This document shows positions 16,084 to 25,558 of a DNA stretch of 64,000 bases, piece by piece. The translations under genes were made by a program, and so were the position numbers. The stretch is from an uncultured Lachnospiraceae bacterium (GTDB taxonomy: Bacteria > Bacillota > Clostridia > Lachnospirales > Lachnospiraceae). The stretch lies in contig CAJTNT010000015.1 of NCBI GenBank assembly GCA_910577785.1, positions 21,406 to 85,405 of the forward strand, written 5' to 3'. Position 1 is the first letter of the stretch; every line of letters begins with the position of its first letter. Under the pieces are notes generated by a model. That model was given only the letters and a program-made list of their open reading frames with translations. It was not told where the DNA came from and made no database searches.

Positions 16084-16962
16084 ATGATTAAGAGCATGAC
16101 CGGCTTTGGCCGCTGTGAGATTTCGGATGAGTCCCATCGCGTGGCAGTAGAGATGAAGTCGGTAAACCATCGGTATCTGGATCTTACGATTAAGATGCCC
16201 AAGAAGCTGAACACCTTCGAAAGCAAGATCCGCAGCCTTTTGAAGCATGAGATTCAGCGTGGGAAGCTAGATGTATATATCGCATATGAGGATATGCGGG
16301 AAGGCCAGTCGGCGTTGAAGTACAATGAGGGGATGGCGGCAGAATATGCCAGGTATATCCGGCAGATGTCGGATACGCTCTCGCTGCCCTTCGGACTGGA
16401 TGCGGCAGGGCTCTCTAGGTATCCGGAAGTATTTTCCATGGAGGCCCAGGCCATCGACGAAGAGGAAGTGTGGGGTTACCTGGAACAAGCTGTACGGGGA
16501 GCCATGGAGCAGTTTTTGGAAGCTAGGGTTCGGGAAGGCCAGCAGCTTTTGGAGGATCTGCTGGGCAAGCTGGAACGGATGCTTGCGGACGTGGGGCAGA
16601 TTGAGCAGCGCTCCCCGCAGATTATAGAGGAATACCGCAGCAGGCTGACGGAGAAGGTCAGGGAACTGCTGGAAGAGAACAAGATAGATGAGGGCAGGAT
16701 TTTGGCGGAGGTTGTGGTCTTTGCCGATAAAATCTGTACGGACGAGGAAACTGTACGCTTAAAGAGCCATATCCAGAGTACCCAGGATACTTTGCGGCAG
16801 GGCGGCAGTGTGGGCAGGAGGCTGGACTTTATTGCCCAGGAGATGAACCGCGAGGCCAATACCATCCTCTCGAAGGCCAATGACCTTACGGTTTCTGAGA
16901 TTGCCATTAACCTGAAGACAGAGATTGAGAAAGTACGCGAGCAAATCCAAAATATAGAGTAG
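16084..16962 (+). CDS. yicC: YicC/YloC family endoribonuclease-associated protein
   Basis: A 292-residue member of the YicC/YloC family, recently recognised as RNases acting on small RNAs and mRNA. The N-terminus MIKSMTGFGR is the family hallmark. The second half has the C-terminal DUF1732 region (VVVFADKICTDEE, then SVGRRLDFIAQEMNREANTI). The gene sits upstream of gmk and rpoZ, as in most Firmicutes, but the small remA (DUF370) gene often found between yicC and gmk is absent. CGGGAGGCATAT precedes the ATG. A strong promoter and a structured leader lie upstream. Confidence 0.92.
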   Translation: MIKSMTGFGRCEISDESHRVAVEMKSVNHRYLDLTIKMPKKLNTFESKIRSLLKHEIQRGKLDVYIAYEDMREGQSALKYNEGMAAEYARYIRQMSDTLSLPFGLDAAGLSRYPEVFSMEAQAIDEEEVWGYLEQAVRGAMEQFLEARVREGQQLLEDLLGKLERMLADVGQIEQRSPQIIEEYRSRLTEKVRELLEENKIDEGRILAEVVVFADKICTDEETVRLKSHIQSTQDTLRQGGSVGRRLDFIAQEMNREANTILSKANDLTVSEIAINLKTEIEKVREQIQNIE

Positions 16963-17078
16963 ACCGTTATGGATGGGCTGGGAAGCCGCGGCACAGTTAC
17001 TGGCTGAGCCAAAAAGGCACAGAACAATTGCAGTCATTTGGGAAGATACAGGGGATAAACAGGCAAAGGAGGGAAGCT

Positions 17079-17717
17079 ATGGACAATAAAAAGGGTATTT
17101 TAATCGTGGTTTCCGGATTTTCCGGCTCTGGCAAGGGGACGATTATGAGCCGTCTTATGGAAGAGCATCCGGACATTTATGCATTGAGCATTTCCGCAAC
17201 TACGCGTGCGCCCAGGCCGGGGGAAGCGCATGGGAGGGAATATTTCTTCGTATCCACGGAGGAATTTGAGTCGATGATTGCCCGGCAGGAATTGATTGAA
17301 TATGCAAGGTATGTCAATAATTATTATGGGACTCCCAGGGAATATGTGTCCCGGCAGCTTGCCCTTGGCAAGGATGTAATCCTGGAGATTGAGATCCAGG
17401 GCGCATTGAAGGTCAAGGAGGCATTTCCGGACACCCTCCTTTTGTTTGTGACGCCTCCCAGTGCAGAAGAGCTGAAAAGCCGCCTGCTGGGCAGGGGGAC
17501 GGAGGAGGAGGCCGTGGTGGCTTCCCGCTTAAGCCGTGCATGGCAGGAGGCGCAGGGCGTAGAGGCTTATGACTATCTGGTGGTTAACGACCAGCTGGAG
17601 GAATGCGTCCAGAAAGTGCATGCGATTATACAGAATGAACACGCCCGTATGGCGAGGAACCAATCATTTATGGCAACAATAACAGCAGGGCTTCGGGCTT
17701 TTGCGAAAGGAGAATGA
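17079..17717 (+). CDS. gmk: Guanylate kinase
   Basis: A 212-residue enzyme converting GMP and ATP to GDP and ADP. Walker A-type GFSGSGKGT near residue 13, the GMP-binding SISATTRAPRPGE segment and GREYFFVS follow, then the lid region with RLLGRGTEEEAVVASRL. The start at 17079 follows AAAGGAGGGAAGCT; the frame extends upstream to 17028 without a good start. Five bases separate the stop from the rpoZ start, so the two are coupled. Confidence 0.96.
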   Translation: MDNKKGILIVVSGFSGSGKGTIMSRLMEEHPDIYALSISATTRAPRPGEAHGREYFFVSTEEFESMIARQELIEYARYVNNYYGTPREYVSRQLALGKDVILEIEIQGALKVKEAFPDTLLLFVTPPSAEELKSRLLGRGTEEEAVVASRLSRAWQEAQGVEAYDYLVVNDQLEECVQKVHAIIQNEHARMARNQSFMATITAGLRAFAKGE

Positions 17718-17721
17718 TATT

Positions 17722-17970
17722 ATGATGCTGCATCCATCTTACACAGACTTAATCAAGGTAGTAAACAGCGGGGTTGAGACAGGGGAAGAGCCAGTGGTGA
17801 ACAGCCGCTACTCCATTGTCCTGGCAACGGCCAAGCGGGCAAGGCAGATTATCAGCGGGGAAGACCCTCTGATTGATAACGCTTCCCATAAGAAGCCTTT
17901 TTCGATTGCAGTGGAAGAGCTGTATGGGGGCAAGGTGAAGATCATCGGGGAAGAGGATACAGAAGAATAA
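17722..17970 (+). CDS. rpoZ: RNA polymerase omega subunit
   Basis: An 82-residue omega subunit that stabilises RNA polymerase assembly. NSRYSIVLATAKRARQI and KPFSIAVEELYGGKV are typical of the Firmicutes omega family. ATG 17722 follows AAAGGAG that lies within the last codons of gmk. The length is normal. Confidence 0.93.
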   Translation: MMLHPSYTDLIKVVNSGVETGEEPVVNSRYSIVLATAKRARQIISGEDPLIDNASHKKPFSIAVEELYGGKVKIIGEEDTEE

Positions 17971-17980
17971 GGATTTTTCC

Positions 17981-18030
17981 TTACCACATGATTCCGGCGC
18001 TGTTTGGGGATTATGTGGTAATCTTTGTTT
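17981..18030 (+). terminator. Probable terminator after rpoZ
   Basis: TTACCACAT (17981-17989) pairs with ATGTGGTAA (18013-18021), followed by TCTTTGTTTG. The loop is large (23 bases) and the tail is interrupted, so confidence is moderate. Confidence 0.5.
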
Positions 18031-18063
18031 GTATCGGCAAGGAACTGCAGAATGGAGGATGGC

Positions 18064-19389
18064 ATGAGGATTTTATTCGTTTCCCTGGGCTGTGACAAGA
18101 ACCTGGTAGATACGGAATATATGATTGGAGCATTGGGCAGGGCGGGGCATACCTTTACCAATGAAGAGGCTGAGGCCGAGGCGATTATTATCAATAGCTG
18201 CTGCTTCATCAACGACGCCAAGGAAGAGAGCATCCAGGCAATCCTGGATATGGCGGAATACAAGGAGGCGGGCAGCTGCCGGGCATTGATTGTGGCAGGC
18301 TGCCTGGCGCAGCGTTACCGGGAGGAGATTATCCGCGAAATTCCCCAGGTGGACGCCGTATTGGGCACCAATTCCTATGGGGAGATCGTACAGGCGCTGG
18401 AGGAAGCGGCTAAGGGGAACTGCTATCAATCCTATGGCGCCCTCGAAGGGCTGCCGCACCTGGAGGCCAGGCGTTCCCTGACGACAGGGGGGCATTATGC
18501 GCATCTGAAGATTGCCGAAGGCTGCAATAAGAACTGTACTTACTGCATCATCCCCAAGATCCGCGGGCGTTACCGCAGCGTGCCGATAGAAGAACTCTTA
18601 GAGCAGGCCAGGGAGCTGGCCGCGCAAGGAGTGCGGGAGCTGATTCTGGTGGCGCAGGAGACAACGCTGTACGGAGTCGATCTCTATGGGGAAAAATCCC
18701 TCCACCGGCTGCTGGATGCGCTGGACCAGATTCCGGGGCTGTATTGGATCCGTGTCATGTACTGTTACCCAGAGGAAATCTATGAAGGGCTGATTGCCTC
18801 CATCAAGCGCAGCAAGAAGGTCTGCCATTACCTGGATATGCCCATCCAGCATGTCAATGACGGGATCTTAAGGCGCATGGGAAGGCGCACCAGCCAGGCA
18901 CAGCTGCGGGAGCGGATTTCCCATCTGAAGGAGGAAATCCCGGATATTGTGCTACGTACGACCATTATCAGCGGCTTCCCAGGCGAGACGCAGGAAATGC
19001 ATGAAGAGTTGATGTATTTCCTGAATGAGATGGAATTTGGCCGCCTGGGGGTTTTCCCCTATTCTCCGGAAGAAGGCACCCCTGCGGCGGAATTTCCGGA
19101 TCAGGTGGAGGAAGGGCAGAAATCCGCGTGGCGGGATGAGATCATGGAGCTGCAGGAGGAGATTATATTTGACCAGAACGAGGAAATGATTGGCAGAAAG
19201 CTGTGGGTCATGGTGGAAGGAAAGGTGGACGGGGAGGACGCCTATGTGGGCAGGACATACCGTGACGCTCCGGAGATTGACGGGTATATTTTTGTGAACA
19301 CGGAGGAGGCTTTGATGACCGGGGACTTTATCCGCGTGCGGGTGACAGGAGCCTATGAATACGACTTGATAGGAGAGGTGATAGGATGA
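18064..19389 (+). CDS. rimO: Ribosomal protein S12 methylthiotransferase RimO
   Basis: A 441-residue radical-SAM methylthiotransferase that modifies an aspartate of ribosomal protein S12. N-terminal UPF0004 domain (MRILFVSLGCDKNLVDTEYM, with cysteines in SCCF and AGC binding the auxiliary cluster), radical-SAM CNKNCTYC near residue 155, and a C-terminal TRAM domain. The 'DKNLVD' signature separates RimO from MiaB. The start at 18064 gives the conserved N-terminus and has GGAGG five bases upstream; an alternative ATG lies at 18052. The stop overlaps pgsA by four bases (ATGA). Confidence 0.94.
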   Translation: MRILFVSLGCDKNLVDTEYMIGALGRAGHTFTNEEAEAEAIIINSCCFINDAKEESIQAILDMAEYKEAGSCRALIVAGCLAQRYREEIIREIPQVDAVLGTNSYGEIVQALEEAAKGNCYQSYGALEGLPHLEARRSLTTGGHYAHLKIAEGCNKNCTYCIIPKIRGRYRSVPIEELLEQARELAAQGVRELILVAQETTLYGVDLYGEKSLHRLLDALDQIPGLYWIRVMYCYPEEIYEGLIASIKRSKKVCHYLDMPIQHVNDGILRRMGRRTSQAQLRERISHLKEEIPDIVLRTTIISGFPGETQEMHEELMYFLNEMEFGRLGVFPYSPEEGTPAAEFPDQVEEGQKSAWRDEIMELQEEIIFDQNEEMIGRKLWVMVEGKVDGEDAYVGRTYRDAPEIDGYIFVNTEEALMTGDFIRVRVTGAYEYDLIGEVIG

Positions 19390-19928
19390 ATTTGCCAAAT
19401 AAGCTGACGGTATTGCGGGTGGTTTTGATTGTGCCTTTTGTGGCGTGCATGCTGATGCCTGGGCTGGGGGACGCCGGGGTATACGCATCCGTAGCCTTCT
19501 TTGTGGTGGCGAGCCTGACAGACCTGCTGGACGGGAAAATTGCAAGAAAATACAATTTAGTGACAAATTTCGGGAAATTTATGGATCCCTTAGCAGATAA
19601 ACTTTTGGTAGCGGCAGCCTTAATCTGCCTGACGGCGAATGGGAGGCTGGCAGCATGGATTTCTATCATCATTATCAGCAGGGAGTTTATCATCAGCGGC
19701 TTCCGGCTGGTGGCCTCGGATAACGGGATTGTGATTGCGGCAAGTTATTGGGGGAAGTTCAAGACGACCTTCCAGATGGTGATGATTGTGATGCTGATTC
19801 TGGATTTTGATGGCAGCCTTTATCAGGCCTGCACGGAGGCCGTGACGTATGTGGCGCTGGCGCTGACTGTGATTTCGCTGGTGGACTATATCTGGAAGAA
19901 TAAGGGGGTCTTAAAAGAGCAGAGGTAA
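19386..19928 (+). CDS. pgsA: CDP-diacylglycerol-glycerol-3-phosphate 3-phosphatidyltransferase
   Basis: A 180-residue integral membrane enzyme that makes phosphatidylglycerol phosphate, the committed step to phosphatidylglycerol and cardiolipin. The CDP-alcohol phosphotransferase motif D-G-x2-A-R-x8-G-x3-D-x3-D is visible in DGKIARKYNLVTNFGKFMD followed by PLAD. It starts within the rimO stop codon (ATGA overlap), implying translational coupling. Confidence 0.95.
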   Translation: MNLPNKLTVLRVVLIVPFVACMLMPGLGDAGVYASVAFFVVASLTDLLDGKIARKYNLVTNFGKFMDPLADKLLVAAALICLTANGRLAAWISIIIISREFIISGFRLVASDNGIVIAASYWGKFKTTFQMVMIVMLILDFDGSLYQACTEAVTYVALALTVISLVDYIWKNKGVLKEQR

Positions 19929-19970
19929 GGAATCGTTATCTTAAAGGAAAGGTAGGAGTGTGCAGGAATT

Positions 19971-21212
19971 ATGACAGTAGAATTGATTTGTGTAGGGACG
20001 GAGCTTTTGCTGGGGAATATCGTCAATACGAACGCAGCCTTTCTGTCGGAGCAATGCGCCATGCTGGGGCTTTCCATGTACTACCAGAGCGTGGTGGGGG
20101 ATAACCGGGAGCGGCTCCGGGAAGTGCTTGAGGCGGCGAAAGGCCGTTCGGATGTAATTATCCTTTCCGGGGGGCTTGGCCCTACCCAGGACGACCTGAC
20201 AAAAGAGACGGCGGCAGAGGTGACGGGCAGGAAGCTGGTAGAGGATGGACAGGCCAGGAGAGAGATTGAGGAATTTATGGCCAAAAGAGGACGCGCCATC
20301 ACAGAGAATAACTGGAAGCAGGCTCTGGTTCCAGAAGGGTGTAAGGTCTTATACAATCCCAACGGGACGGCGCCTGGGATCATCATCGAAGATGAGGATA
20401 CCTGTATTATCCTGCTGCCAGGGCCGCCGGATGAGCTGGTTCCTATGTTTGAGGAGCAGGTTTACCCTTACCTCCACAGCCTGCAGCCGGAAATTATCTG
20501 CTCGAAGATGGTGAAGCTGTGCGGAATAGGCGAAAGCGCAGCAGAGACGAAGATCCTTGATCTGATTGAGAGGCAGCAGAACCCAACGGTTGCGCCTTAT
20601 GCCAAGATAGGGGAAGTGCATCTGCGCATTACGGCAAAGGCAGAGAGCGAAGCGGCGGCATATGGCCTGATTGGGCCGATGGAAGAAGAGCTGAAGCGGC
20701 GCTTTGGCAGCCTGATCTATACGGATGATCCGCAGGTTACCCTGGAAATGGCAATTGCCGGCCTGCTGAAGGAACATCGCCTTACGGTGACTACGGCGGA
20801 GTCCTGCACAGGAGGGCTGCTGGCAGGCAGGCTGATTAATGTGCCAGGGATTTCGGCGTATTTTAAGGAAGGGTACATCACCTATTCCAATGAGGCCAAG
20901 GAGAAAATCCTCGGTGTTGCCCCTAAGACTTTGGAAGCTTATGGCGCGGTCAGCGCCGAGACAGCGGAAGAAATGGCCCAGGGCGCGGCCCAGGCAGCCG
21001 GGGCAGACCTTGGCGTGGCCGTGACGGGCATTGCAGGGCCTGACGGGGGGACAGAGGAAAAGCCGATAGGGCTGGTCTATATCAGCTGTTACTGCAGGGG
21101 GAGATGCCATACCCAGAGGAACCAGTATACGGGCAGCCGCGGCAAAATCCGCGCATATTCTGTGGCAACTGCGCTGACCCTTTTGCGCCAGACAATCATA
21201 GATATGAAATGA
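19971..21212 (+). CDS. cinA: CinA: competence/damage-inducible protein, NMN amidohydrolase
   Basis: A 413-residue two-domain protein. N-terminal MoaB/MogA-like domain (ELICVGTELLLGNIVNTNA, then GGLGPTQDDLT), now known as an ADP-ribose pyrophosphatase-type domain, and a C-terminal CinA domain (LTVTTAESCTGGLLAGRL, VTGIAGPDGG) that hydrolyses nicotinamide mononucleotide in pyridine nucleotide recycling. Length matches full-length CinA. It follows pgsA, an arrangement also seen in Bacillus (pgsA-cinA-recA), but recA does not follow here. Confidence 0.94.
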   Translation: MTVELICVGTELLLGNIVNTNAAFLSEQCAMLGLSMYYQSVVGDNRERLREVLEAAKGRSDVIILSGGLGPTQDDLTKETAAEVTGRKLVEDGQARREIEEFMAKRGRAITENNWKQALVPEGCKVLYNPNGTAPGIIIEDEDTCIILLPGPPDELVPMFEEQVYPYLHSLQPEIICSKMVKLCGIGESAAETKILDLIERQQNPTVAPYAKIGEVHLRITAKAESEAAAYGLIGPMEEELKRRFGSLIYTDDPQVTLEMAIAGLLKEHRLTVTTAESCTGGLLAGRLINVPGISAYFKEGYITYSNEAKEKILGVAPKTLEAYGAVSAETAEEMAQGAAQAAGADLGVAVTGIAGPDGGTEEKPIGLVYISCYCRGRCHTQRNQYTGSRGKIRAYSVATALTLLRQTIIDMK

Positions 21213-21221
21213 GGTACGGAT

Positions 21222-21791
21222 ATGAGAATTATAGCAGGCAAGGCGCGCCGCCTACCCCTTAAGACTGTCCCCGGCCTGGATACCCGGCCTACGTCAGACC
21301 GCATTAAGGAGACTTTGTTCAATATTTTAAATCCCTGGCTCCCAGGCTGCCGTTTCCTGGATCTCTTTGCTGGAAGCGGACAGATCGGCTTAGAGGCAGT
21401 CAGCCGTGGAGCCAAGAAGGCCGTGTTTGTGGAGAATCACAAAAAGGCAGCGGCCTGCATCCAGGGGAATATCGCCTTCACAAAGCTGGCGGAAAGCTGC
21501 ACCCTCCTGCAGAGGGATGCGGTTTCTGCCATCCGCTGGATGGAAGGCAGGGAGGTTTTTGACGTGGTATTTTTGGATCCTCCCTATGGGAAGGGGCTGG
21601 AGGAAGCTGCTCTGCAGGCGCTGGCAGATTCCTCCCTGATTACAGAGGAATCGCTGGTGATCTTGGAGGCGCGCTTGGATTTTGAACTGGGGCATCCAGG
21701 GGATTGGGGATATGCCGTCACGCGGGTGAAGGCTTACAAGACCAACCAGCATATATTTTTACAGCTGAAAAAGAACGGTGGGAGTGAGTGA
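21222..21791 (+). CDS. rsmD: 16S rRNA (guanine966-N2)-methyltransferase RsmD
   Basis: A 189-residue SAM-dependent methyltransferase acting on 16S rRNA. MRIIAGKARRLPLKT at the start, TRPTSDRIKETLFNIL, the SAM motif FLDLFAGSGQIGLEA and the catalytic DPPY motif (VFLDPPYGKG) are all present. It overlaps coaD by one base (TGATG), the conserved rsmD-coaD pair. Confidence 0.95.
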   Translation: MRIIAGKARRLPLKTVPGLDTRPTSDRIKETLFNILNPWLPGCRFLDLFAGSGQIGLEAVSRGAKKAVFVENHKKAAACIQGNIAFTKLAESCTLLQRDAVSAIRWMEGREVFDVVFLDPPYGKGLEEAALQALADSSLITEESLVILEARLDFELGHPGDWGYAVTRVKAYKTNQHIFLQLKKNGGSE

Positions 21792-22294
21792 TGAGAAGAG
21801 CAATTTATCCGGGCAGTTTTGACCCGGCGACCTATGGGCATATTGATATGATTGAGCGTTCTGCAAAGATTGTAGACGAATTGGTAGTCGCAGTATTGAG
21901 AAATAGTGCAAAAAACCCATTGTTTTCTGTGGAGGAACGTGTTAGTATGTTAGAAGAAATAACAGAGCATCTCCCAAATGTGTACATACGTTCCTTCGAC
22001 GGCCTGTTGATTGACTATGCCAGGGAAGTGGGTGCTTCGATTATTGTGCGTGGGCTGCGGGCAGTTACAGATTTTGAGTATGAGCTTCAGATTGCCCAGA
22101 CCAACCGCATTGTCAATTCGCAGATTGATACGGTTTTTTTGACTACCAGCTTGGAATATGCCTACCTTAGTTCCACGATTGTCAAAGAAGTGGCTTCTTA
22201 TGGGGGGGATATCTCCCATTTTGTGCCAGAGGGGCTGATAGGAAGGATTTATGCAAAATACCCTGAGTCAGGGCATAAAGGAGCGTTAGCATGA
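21791..22294 (+). CDS. coaD: Phosphopantetheine adenylyltransferase
   Basis: A 167-residue enzyme for the penultimate step of coenzyme A synthesis. The nucleotidyltransferase motif TxGH appears in YPGSFDPATYGHID, and LSSTIVKEVASYGGD is the conserved C-terminal adenylate-binding segment. ATG 21791 shares its first base with the last base of the rsmD stop; a GTG one codon upstream is less likely. Its stop overlaps the next gene by four bases. Confidence 0.95.
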   Translation: MRRAIYPGSFDPATYGHIDMIERSAKIVDELVVAVLRNSAKNPLFSVEERVSMLEEITEHLPNVYIRSFDGLLIDYAREVGASIIVRGLRAVTDFEYELQIAQTNRIVNSQIDTVFLTTSLEYAYLSSTIVKEVASYGGDISHFVPEGLIGRIYAKYPESGHKGALA

Positions 22295-22926
22295 GCAGCA
22301 AGATAGAACAGATGATTGATGAGATAGAAGAATATATAGAAGGCTGTCGATACCAGCCGCTTTCCAATTCAAAGATTTTGGTCAATAAGGAGGAGATTTT
22401 GGATCTTCTGGCGGAGCTGCGGAGGCGGGCGCCGGACGAAATCCGCCGCTACCAGAAGATTATCAGCAATAAGGAAGCGATTTTGGCGGACGCCAAGACA
22501 AAGGCGGAGGCGATTATTAACCAGGCCGAGGTGCAGACAACGGCGCTGGTCAGCGAACACCAGATTATGCAGCAGGCCTATAACCAGGCGAACGAGGTGG
22601 TGTCCTTTGCCTCGAACCAGGCGCAGGATATTGTGGACGCAGCTTCCAATGATGCGTATGATATCCGCATGAATGCCATCTATTATACGGACGATGTGCT
22701 CAAAAGCCTGGAGGACATCATTGGCAATGCCCTGGAGACGACCAAGGCGAGGACGGACAACCTGCTGAATTCCCTGCAGGGATGCTATGAGATGGTGAGC
22801 GTGAACCGCGCAGAGCTGAATGCTACCCAGAAGGCAGAAGATCAGCAGCCGCCTGCGCAAGAGGGCGCTGCGGAGGATGCAGGGGAGGAAATGCAGCCGG
22901 AAGAAGAAGCCGAAGGGCAGGAATAA
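22291..22926 (+). CDS. Coiled-coil protein of unknown function downstream of coaD
   Basis: 211 residues, no signal peptide or membrane segment. A long helical, Ala/Gln/Glu-rich coiled coil (about residues 55-140) resembles ATP synthase subunit B/H-type helices, and a Pro/Glu-rich acidic tail covers the last 30 residues. Genes of this sort are commonly found next to coaD and ylbJ in Lachnospiraceae and are usually annotated only as ATPase-like or hypothetical. A scaffolding or DivIVA-like role is possible but unsupported. It overlaps the coaD stop by four bases and converges on ylbJ with a 15-base gap and no visible terminator. Confidence 0.75.
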   Translation: MSSKIEQMIDEIEEYIEGCRYQPLSNSKILVNKEEILDLLAELRRRAPDEIRRYQKIISNKEAILADAKTKAEAIINQAEVQTTALVSEHQIMQQAYNQANEVVSFASNQAQDIVDAASNDAYDIRMNAIYYTDDVLKSLEDIIGNALETTKARTDNLLNSLQGCYEMVSVNRAELNATQKAEDQQPPAQEGAAEDAGEEMQPEEEAEGQE

Positions 22927-22941
22927 AGGGCAGGGGCGTGT

Positions 22942-23859
22942 TCAGTGGCAGACAAACAGCAGCGCCAAGGCGAAGGAGAGCGCCGTGGACAGGAGCTTCG
23001 TCTTCAGGTAGGGGAGCAGGGAGAAGCCGGTTTCTTTTACCATTGAGGATGTCTGCGCCAGCCCAGACAGGCCGCCAAAAGCAGTAAAGGCAATCATCAG
23101 GGGATAGGCTGCCTCAAAGGGCAGGGCCTGCCTGGCGGTGAATGCGATGCCGTTGGTGATTTCCGTAAATCCTAAGAGCATGCAGTGGAAGAGCGGGGAT
23201 TGTAAGGGAATCAGCAGGGTCATCTGTGCCAGGATGGCGAATAGGACGATATAGCCGCCCAGCTTTGCCAGGGTTTCAAAACCGTTCATAATGCCGGCAT
23301 CTATGATTTGGAGGTTCATGGATGCTGGCTTTTTTTGGCTACCTTCCAGGGGGGACGCAAAGCGGCGATGCCTGTTCTTTATCATGTAGAGGGCAAGCGG
23401 CGGGGCGTAGAGGATCAGGTAGGTCGGCAGGCGGAGGCCGGGGCGCTTGAGGCAGTCGCCGAGGATGAAGCTGCTGACGAACATCGGGCTGATGTTGTTG
23501 CAGATGCAGTAGAGGTGCTGCCCCTCCTCGTGGGACATCTTCCCGGAGCTGACCAGCTCGGCAGTGATTTTGCTGCCCATAGGGAAGCCAAACAGCAGCC
23601 CGGCTGTTAAGGGGAAGACGCCAGCGCTGCTGATGGGGAACAGGGGGCGCAAGAGGCGGTGGACGGCTCTTGCGAAGCTGTCAAGGATGCCAGAATGGAT
23701 CAGGATGTAGGAGAGGATAGAGAAAGGCAGCAGGGTGGGCAGCATTTTCTCCTGCCAGAGGGTCAGGCCAAGGGCAGCGGCCTGGACAGATTCCTGTGGG
23801 AAAATTAATATATAGAGCAAAAAAATAAGTATGGCTGCGGCGTAAATGGATTTTTTCAT
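22942..23859 (-). CDS. ylbJ: Sporulation integral membrane protein YlbJ
   Basis: A 305-residue polytopic membrane protein with nucleoside-recognition (Gate) domains: MLPTLLPFSILSYILIHSG near residue 40 and FGFPMGSKITAELVSSGKMSHEEG near residue 90. In Bacillus subtilis the homologue is made in the mother cell under sigma-E and is needed for spore cortex formation. AAAGGATCG lies upstream of the ATG. It converges on the coaD operon. Confidence 0.88.
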   Translation of the reverse strand: MKKSIYAAAILIFLLYILIFPQESVQAAALGLTLWQEKMLPTLLPFSILSYILIHSGILDSFARAVHRLLRPLFPISSAGVFPLTAGLLFGFPMGSKITAELVSSGKMSHEEGQHLYCICNNISPMFVSSFILGDCLKRPGLRLPTYLILYAPPLALYMIKNRHRRFASPLEGSQKKPASMNLQIIDAGIMNGFETLAKLGGYIVLFAILAQMTLLIPLQSPLFHCMLLGFTEITNGIAFTARQALPFEAAYPLMIAFTAFGGLSGLAQTSSMVKETGFSLLPYLKTKLLSTALSFALALLFVCH

Positions 23860-24073
23860 AGGAAACAGTCGATCCTTTCTGGTTATGCTGGGAGTGGGGA
23901 CAATTTATTTTATGATGGGATCTTTTAAATATGCCTCGTGTACTGACACGTTGCTCATTTGGCTAACCCTGTTTTGAATTTCAGGAGGGGAAGGGATAAT
24001 TTTTAGGGGAGTGGGCATATAGGTATATAAGGAAAAAATTATAAGCTACTTGGAATGGAGGAAAATAGAAATT

Positions 24074-25519
24074 ATGGGAGTTTGTGACCAATTGGAGCCC
24101 AAGAGGGTATTCCATTATTTTGAGGAAATCTGTGGGATTCCCCACGGATCCGGGAATATGGATGAAATCAGCAATTATTGTGCGGAGTTTGCCAAGGATC
24201 ACCGGCTGCAGTATCATAAGGATGCGTATGGGAATCTAATTTTGCGAAAAAAGGCCTCGGAAGGGTACGAAGGGGCGGAGCCAGTGATTATCCAAGGGCA
24301 TCTCGACATGGTCTGCGAGAAGGAAAGCGGCGTGGAGATTGACTTTGCGAAGGATGGGCTGGAACTCTATGTGGAAGGGGATTTCCTGCGTGCCAGGGGG
24401 ACGACGCTGGGAGGGGATGACGGCATTGCCGTGGCCTATGCCCTTGCATTGCTGGAAGATGAGGCGCTGCCGCACCCGCCGCTGGAGGTGGTGCTGACGG
24501 TAGATGAGGAGATTGGGCTGCTGGGCGCGGAAAAGATAGATCTTTCCATGCTTCGGGGAAGGAAGCTTTTGAACCTGGATTCGGACGAGGAAGGGATATT
24601 TTTCGTCAGCTGCGCCGGGGGGCTTCTGATGGAATGCCGGATTCCCATGGCCTGGGCCGAGAAGAAGGGGCAATGCTATGAGGTGAAGGTCTTGGGCCTG
24701 CAGGGCGGGCATTCCGGCACGGAAATCCAAAAGGAGAGGGGAAATGCGATTATCCTTCTGGGGCGTGTATTAGAAGCCTTAAGGAAGGATGCGCCATTTT
24801 CGATTGTGTCCATGAAAGGGGGGATGATGGATAACGCCATCCCACGGGAAGCTTCCTGCATGATTTTGCTGGAAGGTGTGGAAACACGCCTGCAGGAGGC
24901 CATTGCCAGGATACGGCAGGAGCTGAAGCAGGAATACCGCCGTTCAGATCCCGGGCTGGAACTTTCCTGCGAGGAAGCCGGTGCGGGCACGAAAAGGGCG
25001 TTGCTTGCGGATTCCCAGGCAAAGGCGCTGTTCTTCCTGCGGATGATGCCATGGGGCGTGCAGCATATGAGCGCAGAGATCGGAGGCCTGGTGGAGACTT
25101 CCCTGAATCCGGGCATTATGGCGCTGGGGGAAGAGGATTTTTCCGTATGCTCTTTTATCCGCAGCAGTGTCAACAGCAGGAAATATGAGGTGGCGGGGCG
25201 GCTATCTGCCCTTACGGAATTCCTGGGCGGGACGGCCTCTGCCAGCAGTGATTACCCCGCATGGGAATATAAGGCGGACTCCCCGGTGCAGGAGCTTATG
25301 GCAGCTGTTTACCGGGATCTGTTTGGGAAAGAACCGCAGATCCAGGCAATCCATGCCGGTCTGGAATGCGGGATTTTTTCCGGGAAGCTGGAAGGCCTGG
25401 ACTGCATATCCTTTGGGCCTGATAATTTTGACATCCATACGCCCAAGGAGCATCTGAGCATTTCTTCCACGGAGAGGGTCTGGCGGCTGATCCTGGAGTT
25501 TCTGAAGCGTTCCAGGTGA
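24074..25519 (+). CDS. pepD: Aminoacyl-histidine dipeptidase (PepD, M20 family)
   Basis: A 481-residue cytoplasmic metallodipeptidase of the M20C family. Zinc-ligand motifs: GHLDMVCEK near residue 77, GGDDGIAVA near residue 116 and TVDEEIGLLGAE near residue 145; the lid domain has GLQGGHSGTEI. It cleaves Xaa-His and other dipeptides. ATG 24074 follows a GGAGG at a rather long 12-base distance; a TTG at 24050 would overlap that site. Apparently monocistronic or read into the M23 gene 39 bases later. Confidence 0.93.
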   Translation: MGVCDQLEPKRVFHYFEEICGIPHGSGNMDEISNYCAEFAKDHRLQYHKDAYGNLILRKKASEGYEGAEPVIIQGHLDMVCEKESGVEIDFAKDGLELYVEGDFLRARGTTLGGDDGIAVAYALALLEDEALPHPPLEVVLTVDEEIGLLGAEKIDLSMLRGRKLLNLDSDEEGIFFVSCAGGLLMECRIPMAWAEKKGQCYEVKVLGLQGGHSGTEIQKERGNAIILLGRVLEALRKDAPFSIVSMKGGMMDNAIPREASCMILLEGVETRLQEAIARIRQELKQEYRRSDPGLELSCEEAGAGTKRALLADSQAKALFFLRMMPWGVQHMSAEIGGLVETSLNPGIMALGEEDFSVCSFIRSSVNSRKYEVAGRLSALTEFLGGTASASSDYPAWEYKADSPVQELMAAVYRDLFGKEPQIQAIHAGLECGIFSGKLEGLDCISFGPDNFDIHTPKEHLSISSTERVWRLILEFLKRSR

Positions 25520-25558
25520 TGTCCGTTTGCCTGATATCAAAGAAGCAGAGGATCGTAT

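Noticed and set aside
23860..24073. Promoter for pepD (TTGAAT with GATAAT)
   Set aside because: The spacer is only about 15 bases, and the match is too weak to report as a feature.
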